From an uncultured Persicitalea sp. (lineage in GTDB: Bacteria > Bacteroidota > Bacteroidia > Cytophagales > Spirosomataceae), in assembly GCA_950075905.1 (NCBI GenBank), contig CATMVR010000090.1, positions 1 through 11,275 of the forward strand: 11,275 nucleotides of DNA, read 5' to 3'. Made by a program: the position numbers and the translations under genes. Shown in pieces: positions 6,139 to 11,275 of this stretch. Position 1 is the stretch's first letter. Each line of letters begins with the position of its first letter. Under the pieces are notes generated by a model. The model worked only from the letters and a program-made list of their open reading frames with translations. It made no database searches and had not been told where the DNA came from.

Positions 6139-7590
6139 TCAAAACTCAGCGCTTTTGGGGTACCTTGGGAAAGGAATCACGTCGCGGATATTGCCCATGC
6201 CCGTTACAAATTGAACCAGGCGCTCAAAGCCCAGGCCGAAGCCCGAATGCGGCGCGGTACCAAACTTGCGGGTCTCCAGGTACCACCACAGGTTTTCGGG
6301 GTCGATGCCAACTTCGTGTACGCGTTCCAAAAGCACGTCGTAGTTTTCTTCCCGCTGACTACCGCCGATGATCTCTCCGATTCCGGGAAACAGCACATCC
6401 ATGGCCCGTACGGTTGGTCCGGGAACGCCGGGGGCCGCGTCGTCCACCTTCATATAGAAGGATTTGATGGCCCGGGGGTAGTTGGTCAGAATGACGGGCT
6501 TCTTGAAGTGTTTCTCCACCAGGTAGCGCTCGTGCTCGCTCTGCAGGTCAATCCCCCACTCTACGTGGTACTGAAACTTCTTCTCTTTGTGGGGCTTCGA
6601 CTTGGTCAGAATGTCGATGGCTTCCGTATAGGTCAGGCGCTCGAAAGGATTATCCACCACAAACCGGAGTTTCTCCGACAGCGGCATGGCGCGCTCCTGC
6701 TGCGGCTTGCTCTTCTCCTCGTCAGCCTGCCGTTTTTCCAGAAAATCCAGATCATCAACGCAGTGTTCCAGGGCGTAGCCGATAACGCTTTTTACAAAGT
6801 CCTCGGCCAGGTCCATGTTGTCTTTCAGTTCAAAGAAGGCCATTTCGGGCTCGATCATCCAGAATTCGGCCAGGTGGCGCGTGGTATTGGAGTTTTCGGC
6901 CCGAAAGGTAGGTCCAAAGGTATATATTTTGGAAAGCGCCATTGCCCCCAGCTCGCCTTCCAGCTGTCCGGAAACAGTCAGGTTGGTTTCCCGGCCGAAG
7001 AAATCTTCCTTATAATCGATCTTACCCGCTTCGTCGCGGGGAGGTTTGTTCATATCCAGTGTGGTCACCCGAAACATCTCACCCGCCCCTTCGGCATCAG
7101 ACGCGGTAATGACGGGAGCATGCAGATAAAAGAACCCTCTGTCGTTGTAGTATTTGTGCACCGCAAAGGCCAGAGCATGACGAATGCGCAGGATCGCACC
7201 AAATGTGTTGGTACGCGGACGCAGGTGGGCAATCTCGCGTAGAAATTCCAGCGAGTGCTTCTTAGGTTGCAGGGGATATTCGTCAGGATCGGCCGTTCCA
7301 TAAATATGTATCTCCTGGACTCTTACCTCCACTGACTGCCCGGCCCCGAGCGATTCAACCAGGGTACCGATCACTTTCAAACAGGCACCCGTAGTAATTT
7401 GACGCAGAGTGGCTTCCGAGAGTTGGCCGGGCTCTGCTACTGCTTGCAAATTGTGGAGCGTAGAACCATCATTTAGGGCAATAAATACCGCATTTTTGCT
7501 CTCCCGCTTCGTGCGCACCCACGCATGGATCGTTACGGACTCACCTACATGAGCGTTTTCTACAATTTTTTTGATCTGAATTGGACCCAT
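6139..7590 (-). CDS. asnS: Asparagine--tRNA ligase
   Basis: A 483-residue class IIb aminoacyl-tRNA synthetase that charges tRNA-Asn in the cytoplasm. An N-terminal OB-fold anticodon-binding domain (about residues 1-110, TIHAWVRTKRESKNAVFI) is followed by the catalytic core: ITASDAEGAGEMF (161-173), motif 2 FGPTFRAENSNTTRHLAEFW (225-244) continuing into MIEPE, GEIIGGSQRE (405-414), and motif 3 SGFGLGFERLVQFVTG (449-464). It ends in PKSAEF. The Asn-type motif 2 (RAENSNTTRHL) separates it from AspRS. A charged insertion around residues 287-303 (RQADEEKSKPQQERAMP) makes it slightly longer than the E. coli enzyme. The start is ATG at 7588-7590, and the N-terminus aligns normally. It is read divergently from rpoN across a 436-base region that holds a candidate promoter and a leader hairpin. 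Confidence 0.97.
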   Translation of the reverse strand: MGPIQIKKIVENAHVGESVTIHAWVRTKRESKNAVFIALNDGSTLHNLQAVAEPGQLSEATLRQITTGACLKVIGTLVESLGAGQSVEVRVQEIHIYGTADPDEYPLQPKKHSLEFLREIAHLRPRTNTFGAILRIRHALAFAVHKYYNDRGFFYLHAPVITASDAEGAGEMFRVTTLDMNKPPRDEAGKIDYKEDFFGRETNLTVSGQLEGELGAMALSKIYTFGPTFRAENSNTTRHLAEFWMIEPEMAFFELKDNMDLAEDFVKSVIGYALEHCVDDLDFLEKRQADEEKSKPQQERAMPLSEKLRFVVDNPFERLTYTEAIDILTKSKPHKEKKFQYHVEWGIDLQSEHERYLVEKHFKKPVILTNYPRAIKSFYMKVDDAAPGVPGPTVRAMDVLFPGIGEIIGGSQREENYDVLLERVHEVGIDPENLWWYLETRKFGTAPHSGFGLGFERLVQFVTGMGNIRDVIPFPRYPKSAEF

Positions 7591-7672
7591 TTTCGTACGT
7601 TATAGATTAACCGCGCTTCATTTTGAATTTTATCTTACTATTTTTTGATTTTTTTCTTGTCTTTTGAAAAAT

Positions 7673-7687
7673 TGGCACAAAATTTGT
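7673..7687 (+). promoter_or_regulatory. Near-consensus sigma-54 promoter upstream of rpoN
   Basis: TTGGCAC ends at 7678, and TGGCAC (7673-7678), five bases, then TTGT (7684-7687) matches the sigma-54 consensus TGGCAC-N5-TTGC at every fixed base except the last, giving GG-N10-GT instead of GG-N10-GC. It points at rpoN, about 340 bases upstream of the start codon. The surroundings are AT-rich, so a chance match is possible; no activator-binding site was identified. Confidence 0.3.
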
Positions 7688-7711
7688 CACCACGATCAAA
7701 AGGTGAACAAA
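7683..7711 (-). promoter_or_regulatory. Stem-loop in the putative asnS leader
   Basis: TTTGTCACC (7683-7691) pairs with GGTGAACAAA (7702-7711) as nine base pairs with one bulged A (7706) and a 10-base loop. If asnS is transcribed from the candidate promoter at 7729-7736, this lies within the first 40 bases of a leader of about 130 bases. It could be a 5' stabilising hairpin or a protein-binding dyad; the sequence does not decide. Confidence 0.35.
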
Positions 7712-7728
7712 AATCTAGATTCAGGGCA

Positions 7729-7736
7729 CAAAACTA
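7729..7736 (-). promoter_or_regulatory. Candidate -7 element for asnS
   Basis: Read on the minus strand this is TAGTTTTG, an exact match to TAnnTTTG. Transcription would start near 7722, giving a 5' leader of about 130 bases for asnS. No good -33 TTTG is found at the usual ~19-base distance; the nearest CAAA on the plus strand (7749-7752) is too close. Confidence 0.4.
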
Positions 7737-7756
7737 CGAATTATGCACCAAAAACC

Positions 7757-7807
7757 TAGGCTGACATTGGATCAACCCGCAGCCTGGATGGACCGTAGCC
7801 TGACATT
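7757..7807 (+). repeat. Imperfect direct repeat TAGSCTGACATT in the asnS-rpoN intergenic region
   Basis: TAGGCTGACATT (7757-7768) and TAGCCTGACATT (7796-7807) differ at one base and start 39 bases apart, close to four helical turns. They lie in the middle of the divergent region, upstream of both candidate promoters. They could be paired operator sites for one regulator, or coincidence. Confidence 0.35.
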
Positions 7808-7918
7808 TTTTTTTGAAAAAACACTCCCTAAAAAGTTGCCTTTTTGTAAAAAATTAGTTACTTATGTGCGTTAATCGGATAATTTGTGAATTATCTGTCT
7901 TTTTTGACCAAATAATGA

Positions 7919-7926
7919 TATTTTTG
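7919..7926 (+). promoter_or_regulatory. Candidate -7 element for rpoN
   Basis: TATTTTTG matches TAnnTTTG exactly. A start near 7933 would give a leader of about 95 bases that contains the mini-ORF chain before rpoN. No -33 TTTG lies at the usual distance (a TTTTG at 7902-7906 is only 12 bases upstream), and the region is AT-rich, so support is modest. Confidence 0.35.
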
Positions 7927-7970
7927 GCATAACTCTTGTAGCAGGGGGAATGCTTCTATTGACAGACAGG

Positions 7971-8023
7971 ATGAGGAGTTTGAATCGAAAACCTTAAATG
8001 TGCTTATGACCAATATCTACTAA
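7971..8023 (+). other. Chain of mini-ORFs in the rpoN leader
   Basis: Three tiny reading frames run nearly end to end into rpoN: 7971-7997 (8 codons plus TAA), 7998-8009 (3 codons plus TGA, starting on the base after the first stop), and 8006-8023 (5 codons plus TAA, its ATG overlapping the preceding TGA as ATGA). Only three bases then separate the last stop from the rpoN ATG. Their arrangement would permit translational coupling or uORF control, but each is short enough to be chance. Confidence 0.25.
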
Positions 8024-8026
8024 GCT

Positions 8027-9493
8027 ATGCAAAAGCTGATTATTACCCAGGGTCTTCTGCAAAAACTGTCACCACAGCAGATTCAGTTTATTAAATTGTT
8101 GCAAATCCCCACCGCCGAACTGGACGCCAGGATCAAGGAAGAATTAGAGGCAAACCCTGCTCTTGAGGAAGACATCATTGACGAAGGGCTGACGGAGTCT
8201 CCCCTCGACGAATACGATCCGACTTCCGGCGGCGAAGACGACTATGACACCTCCCGAGAGAAAGACCTGGACCTGGATAGCTACCTGAACTCCGAAGAGC
8301 TCAACGGCTATAAGATGCAGGGGGATGGATTTTATGGTAATGACGACGACCGTGAATTCATGGTAGCCAGCCACAGTACCCTGCACGATAGCCTGTTTCA
8401 GCAACTGGGCTTCCTGAACCTCAAAGAACAGGAAGAGTTTCTGGGGCTTTACCTGCTGGGAAGCATCGAAGGGGATGGCTACCTGCGACGCCCCCTCAAG
8501 TCCATCGTCAGCGATCTGCTCTTCACGCAGAATGTCCATACCACCGAGGAAGATCTCGAAGCCGTGCTGATGAAAATTCAGCAACTCGAGCCCGCCGGCA
8601 TCGGTGCCCGCAACCTGCAGGAATGCCTGCTGCTGCAACTGTGCCGAAAAAACAAATCAGACCGGACGGTGCAGCTAGGTATTCGGGCTATTGAGGAGCA
8701 TTTTGAAGATTTCTCAAAAAAGCACTACGAAAAAATCCAGAAAAGAATGGGGATATCGCACCAGGAAACATACGACGTGCTGTCCCTAATCACAAAGCTA
8801 AACCCCAAGCCGGGATCCGTGGAAGGCGACGGCGACCTTTCTTTCTACCTGACCCCCGATTTTATTCTGCTGAACAACAATGGCTTTCCGGAGGTTACTC
8901 TGAACGCCCGCAATGCCCCCGAACTCCGCGTAAACCGGGTGTTTGCCCAGATGCTGGACACCTACCATAAAAGCGACAAGACCGATCGGAGCATCAAGGA
9001 GGCTGCCACTTTTGTGAAACAGAAGCTGGACTCGGCCAAATGGTTTATCGATGCCATCAAGCAGCGGCAAACCACCCTGATCCGGACAATGAACGCCATT
9101 TTACTCTTCCAATACGACTTTTTTCAGGTGGGAGACGAGTCCAAGCTGAAACCCATGATTCTGAAAGATATCGCCACCATGATCGACATGGATGTATCGA
9201 CGGTATCGCGGGTAGCTAACAGCAAGTGCGTGCAGACCGATTTTGGGCTGTATCCGCTCAAATATTTCTTCTCAGAGGGTATCGCCACCGACTCGGGCGA
9301 AGACGCCAGCAGCCGGCAGGTAAAGAACATCCTGAAGGAACTCATCGAGGCAGAGCCCAAGCGCAAACCATTCTCGGACGATAAGCTCGAAAAAATACTC
9401 AACGAGAAAGGCTACAACATAGCCCGGCGTACTGTGGCCAAGTACCGCGAGCAGTTGAATATCCCTGTAGCCCGTCTGCGCAAACAAATTTAG
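8027..9493 (+). CDS. rpoN: RNA polymerase sigma-54 factor
   Basis: A 488-residue alternative sigma factor that directs RNA polymerase to -24/-12 promoters and needs AAA+ enhancer-binding proteins to open them. Region I is the Gln/Leu-rich LLQKLSPQQIQFIKLLQIP (10-28). Region II is a strongly acidic linker (about 48-110). The core-binding region contains QLEPAGIGARNLQECLLLQL (186-205). A helix-turn-helix lies around 378-400 (LKDIATMIDMDVSTVSRVAN), and the diagnostic RpoN box ARRTVAKYRE is at 466-475. An in-frame TAA at 8021-8023 fixes the start at the ATG given. No enhancer-binding protein gene, rapA-like or hpf gene lies next to it. The gene is transcribed alone or with the membrane protein downstream, although that gene has its own promoter candidate. 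Confidence 0.97.
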   Translation: MQKLIITQGLLQKLSPQQIQFIKLLQIPTAELDARIKEELEANPALEEDIIDEGLTESPLDEYDPTSGGEDDYDTSREKDLDLDSYLNSEELNGYKMQGDGFYGNDDDREFMVASHSTLHDSLFQQLGFLNLKEQEEFLGLYLLGSIEGDGYLRRPLKSIVSDLLFTQNVHTTEEDLEAVLMKIQQLEPAGIGARNLQECLLLQLCRKNKSDRTVQLGIRAIEEHFEDFSKKHYEKIQKRMGISHQETYDVLSLITKLNPKPGSVEGDGDLSFYLTPDFILLNNNGFPEVTLNARNAPELRVNRVFAQMLDTYHKSDKTDRSIKEAATFVKQKLDSAKWFIDAIKQRQTTLIRTMNAILLFQYDFFQVGDESKLKPMILKDIATMIDMDVSTVSRVANSKCVQTDFGLYPLKYFFSEGIATDSGEDASSRQVKNILKELIEAEPKRKPFSDDKLEKILNEKGYNIARRTVAKYREQLNIPVARLRKQI

Positions 9494-9522
9494 TTTTCAT
9501 TTTTCAGAAGTAGGTTTCAACG

Positions 9523-9553
9523 TTGGTCGTTTCTGGTTTCCGGGTTAATTTTG
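9523..9553 (+). promoter_or_regulatory. Bacteroidota-type promoter for the PAP2-like gene
   Basis: TAATTTTG at 9546-9553 matches TAnnTTTG exactly, with a partial -33 element TTG (9523-9525) 20 bases upstream. It lies between the rpoN stop and the next gene. A start near 9560 would leave a leader of about 25 bases. It may also drive the crotonase gene downstream. Confidence 0.5.
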
Positions 9554-9585
9554 TCGATTGAGTTCACAAAACCGTACCCGGTGCA

Positions 9586-10224
9586 TTGAATAACCGACTT
9601 GCCTTGCTGCTGTCCACGGTGCTGCATCCGCTGCTGATGCCCACCTATCTGTTCGGCGCGCTATTTTTGCTTACTCCCGAACTGATGGGGGTCAGTATGC
9701 TTGGCTTTAGCGCGCAGGGAAGCCTGCTTCTACTCGTGTTTCTGAATACCTTCGTGGCCCCAGCGCTACTGATCTACTATTTTTACCGGATGGGCTTCAT
9801 TCGAAGCCTTCATCTGGACGAACTCCGCGACCGGCGGATCCCGTACCTTACCACGTTGCTTATCTATACGTTCAGTACGTACCTGTTTGGCTGGCAACTT
9901 CAGCCCATCAGCGACCTGGCTCCGCAGATAGCCATCATCCTGGGCAGTATCACCTTTTCTATAGCGATCGTTGCGCTGGTGAGCCTCCGCTGGAAAATAA
10001 GTGCCCACGCCACGGGCATCGGTGGCTGTATGGGCGCACTGGCGGGCATTTTTCTGCGTTATGGTGATTCTACCCTCTTTTACCCCTTTCTGCTGGGCAT
10101 CCTGATCACCGGTGTGTTGATGAGCGCCCGCCTGCAACTCAACGCCCACACGCCCTCTCAGATCACCGCAGGCCTCAGCCTGGGACTCTCGGTAAGTATA
10201 ACCGCCGTGTTTGTATTTTTATAA
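9586..10224 (+). CDS. PAP2-like integral membrane protein with degenerate phosphatase motifs
   Basis: A 212-residue membrane protein with about five or six hydrophobic segments. Its layout recalls membrane PAP2 phosphatases, which dephosphorylate lipids such as undecaprenyl diphosphate or phosphatidate: a basic cytoplasmic loop LDELRDRRIPY (77-87) in the place of KX6RP, SAHATG (139-144) in the place of PSGH, and ARLQLNAHTPSQ (181-192) in the place of SRX5HX3D. The spacing of the last motif is kept (Arg182, His188), but the canonical Asp is Gln192 and the first motif is weak. Activity is therefore uncertain; it could be a divergent lipid phosphatase or a non-catalytic homologue. The start is TTG at 9586-9588: an in-frame TGA at 9559-9561 leaves no ATG or GTG, and the next Met (residue 18) would cut the first helix. 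The crotonase start lies 46 bases downstream on the same strand, so the two may be one transcript. Confidence 0.7.
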   Translation: MNNRLALLLSTVLHPLLMPTYLFGALFLLTPELMGVSMLGFSAQGSLLLLVFLNTFVAPALLIYYFYRMGFIRSLHLDELRDRRIPYLTTLLIYTFSTYLFGWQLQPISDLAPQIAIILGSITFSIAIVALVSLRWKISAHATGIGGCMGALAGIFLRYGDSTLFYPFLLGILITGVLMSARLQLNAHTPSQITAGLSLGLSVSITAVFVFL

Positions 10225-10270
10225 GCGGCAAACCTGACTACCTTGCAGTTTATTCCAACCCGTCTAACGT

Positions 10271-11050
10271 ATGTACGACAACCTACTCTACGAAACCAAC
10301 GACGGCGTGGCGCGCATCACGCTGCATCGCCCTCAGGTATACCATGCGCTCAGCCCCGACCTGATCCGCGAGATCACCGATGTCGTCACTACCGCCGGCG
10401 CTGACCCCACGGTACGAGTGCTGCTGCTTACGGGCTCAGGCGACAAAGCCTTCTGCTCCGGGGCCGATCTTAAAGCCGGCATGGGCGAGGCTACCAGCCT
10501 GGGCGAGGCCCTGCGCACCCGCTACAACCCCATGATCCTGGCTATCCGCAACCTCCCCAAGCCGGTGGTCTGCCGCCTCAACGGCCTGGCCGCTGGCGCC
10601 GGCTGCTCACTGGCTCTGGCCTGCGACGTAATCATTGCGGCCGACGACGCCTACCTATCCCAGATTTTTGTGGGCATTGGCCTCATGCCCGATGCGGGCT
10701 CCACCTTTTTTCTGCCCCGGCTGGTAGGCAGTGCCAAGGCTTTTGAGCTGGCCTCCACGGGCCGCCGCGTATATGGCCCCGAAGCTGCCCAGCTCGGCCT
10801 GGTGCAGCGTAGCGTACCCACCGCCGAACTGGACGCCGCCACGGCCGAAGTTATCGCCTACTACCGCTCCGCCCCTACCCGCGCCATTGGCGCCATGAAG
10901 CAGGCGCTGAACGCTTCCCTGCACTCTGACCTCGAAACCATGCTGAACCGGGAAGCCGAAGAGCAAGACAAACTGGGCGAAACCCGCGACGCGGGCGAGG
11001 GCATCATGGCTTTTTTGCAGAAGAGAACTCCTGATTATCAGGGCCGCTGA
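10271..11050 (+). CDS. Enoyl-CoA hydratase/isomerase family protein (PaaG-like crotonase)
   Basis: A 259-residue cytoplasmic crotonase. The CoA-binding oxyanion-hole segments are visible: FCSGADLKAG (61-70) and NGLAAGAGCSLALACD (104-119). Of the two glutamates used by enoyl-CoA hydratases, the first aligns with Ser113 and the second with Phe133, whereas Asp141 in GIGLMPDAGS occupies the position conserved in PaaG-type isomerases. This points to an isomerase of the 1,2-epoxyphenylacetyl-CoA isomerase (PaaG) or dodecenoyl-CoA isomerase type rather than a hydratase. No other phenylacetate-degradation (paa) gene is present, so a role in beta-oxidation or unsaturated acyl-CoA handling is equally possible. 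The start is ATG at 10271, matching the family N-terminus. GC content appears higher than in its neighbours. It may be transcribed with the PAP2-like gene 46 bases upstream. Confidence 0.88.
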   Translation: MYDNLLYETNDGVARITLHRPQVYHALSPDLIREITDVVTTAGADPTVRVLLLTGSGDKAFCSGADLKAGMGEATSLGEALRTRYNPMILAIRNLPKPVVCRLNGLAAGAGCSLALACDVIIAADDAYLSQIFVGIGLMPDAGSTFFLPRLVGSAKAFELASTGRRVYGPEAAQLGLVQRSVPTAELDAATAEVIAYYRSAPTRAIGAMKQALNASLHSDLETMLNREAEEQDKLGETRDAGEGIMAFLQKRTPDYQGR

Positions 11051-11089
11051 TTCTTATGGAATAATTTTTTAGAAAATAAGGGGGCAAAA

Positions 11090-11121
11090 TTTGGCAGATA
11101 CAAACCCACCCTCTATTTTTG
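11090..11121 (+). promoter_or_regulatory. Strong Bacteroidota-type promoter for tRNA-Arg
   Basis: TTTG (11090-11093), a 20-base spacer and TATTTTTG (11114-11121) match both elements of the Bacteroidota housekeeping promoter (TTTG / TAnnTTTG). A start near 11128 would give a short leader of about 14 bases before the mature tRNA. It is the best promoter match in the window. Confidence 0.65.
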
Positions 11122-11141
11122 CAGTCCGATTCAACATCGAT

Positions 11142-11218
11142 GGTTTCGTAGCTCAATTGGATAGAGCATCTGACTACGGATCAGAAGGTTTGGGGTTCGA
11201 ATCCCTGCGGGTACGCCA
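11142..11218 (+). tRNA. tRNA-Arg (anticodon ACG), with a poorly paired acceptor stem
   Basis: 77 bases fold as a cloverleaf. D stem GCTC (11151-11154) / GAGC (11164-11167). Anticodon stem TCTGA (11169-11173) / TCAGA (11181-11185) with loop CTACGGA (11174-11180), giving anticodon ACG at 11176-11178; A34 would be inosine after TadA editing and read CGU/CGC/CGA. A 5-base variable loop, then T stem TGGGG/CCCTG with loop TTCGAAT (11196-11202). The discriminator is G (11215), followed by an encoded CCA (11216-11218). Odd: the acceptor strands GGTTTCG (11142-11148) and CGGGTAC (11208-11214) give only three Watson-Crick pairs, two G.U pairs and two adjacent mismatches (G2-A71, U3-U70). The gene may be functional, diverged or affected by a sequence error. 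Confidence 0.85.
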
Positions 11219-11275
11219 TATTATATTCGTCAGCTACTCCCGCCGTAGCCCATGTACATATACCGGCCGCAAACC

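Larger units (their letters stand above)
7591..8026. other. 436-base divergent intergenic region between asnS and rpoN
   Basis: Strongly AT-rich compared with the flanking genes, with long T runs (7806-7814) and a small AAAAAG/CTTTTT hairpin (7830-7845). It holds candidate promoter elements for both genes, a sigma-54-like site, a stem-loop, a 12-base direct repeat and a run of mini-ORFs next to rpoN. No protein-coding gene of normal size and no recognisable RNA family was seen; a small RNA cannot be excluded. Confidence 0.6.

Noticed and set aside
6067..7242. Long open frame (391 codons) on the plus strand, antisense to asnS
   Set aside because: It lies almost wholly opposite the clearly coding asnS, has no family resemblance, and is the kind of stop-free shadow that GC-rich codon usage produces.
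7806..7821. T9-G-A6 tract read as a terminator
   Set aside because: It has no GC stem and lies in a divergent upstream region where no transcript is expected to end; it is more likely AT-rich promoter DNA.
11252..11275. Possible start of an open frame (ATG TAC ATA TAC...) running off the window end
   Set aside because: Only eight codons are visible, with no ribosome-binding or promoter signal, so no gene can be supported.
1..11275. CRISPR array, insertion sequence, prophage or defence island
   Set aside because: No regularly spaced repeats, transposase or integrase frames, terminal inverted repeats or defence-related proteins were seen anywhere in the window.

Overview
The window is an ordinary, gene-dense chromosomal stretch from a member of the Bacteroidota, most likely the Cytophagales (Spirosomaceae-like). 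That placement rests on protein character (phosphoglucosamine mutase with an RKSNTEP loop, a Bacteroidota-type sigma-54, a secreted DUF6503-like protein), on several intergenic matches to the Bacteroidota housekeeping promoter (-33 TTTG, -7 TAnnTTTG), on the lack of clear Shine-Dalgarno sequences, and on GTG/TTG starts. It is a judgement by eye, not a database result.

Layout, left to right. 1-759 (+) is the 3' part of a phosphohexomutase (glmM), closed by an intrinsic terminator. 932-2080 (+) is a class I cysteine desulfurase with its own promoter. A 16-bp perfect hairpin separates it from a convergent minus-strand block, which read in its own direction is: DUF6503-like secreted protein (4778-4020), a 12-bp intercistronic hairpin, ferrochelatase hemH (3915-2851), and an NADPH-dependent FMN reductase-like flavoprotein (2753-2160). 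Upstream of that block, also on the minus strand, lie a stand-alone nuoH (complex I membrane subunit) and asnS (asparaginyl-tRNA synthetase). A 436-bp AT-rich divergent region separates asnS from rpoN (sigma-54) on the plus strand. Then come a PAP2-like membrane protein with degenerate catalytic motifs, a PaaG-type crotonase, and a tRNA-Arg(ACG) behind a clear promoter.

The genes are housekeeping or central metabolism: cell-wall precursor synthesis (glmM), sulfur mobilisation and haem synthesis (cysteine desulfurase, hemH), respiration (nuoH), translation (asnS, tRNA-Arg), transcription (rpoN) and acyl-CoA metabolism (crotonase). No single pathway unites them. The iron/sulfur/haem/flavin flavour of 932-3915 is suggestive only, because the cysteine desulfurase is on the opposite strand and behind a terminator.

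I found no CRISPR array, transposase, integrase, prophage or toxin-antitoxin pair, and no convincing new multi-gene system. The items most worth a second look are small: a tRNA-Arg with a badly paired acceptor stem, a near-consensus sigma-54 promoter upstream of rpoN itself, a chain of mini-ORFs abutting the rpoN start, an orphan nuoH, a cysteine cluster in HemH, a PAP2-like protein lacking its canonical Asp, a crotonase lacking both hydratase glutamates, and an excess of GGTACC restricted to the first 7.4 kb.
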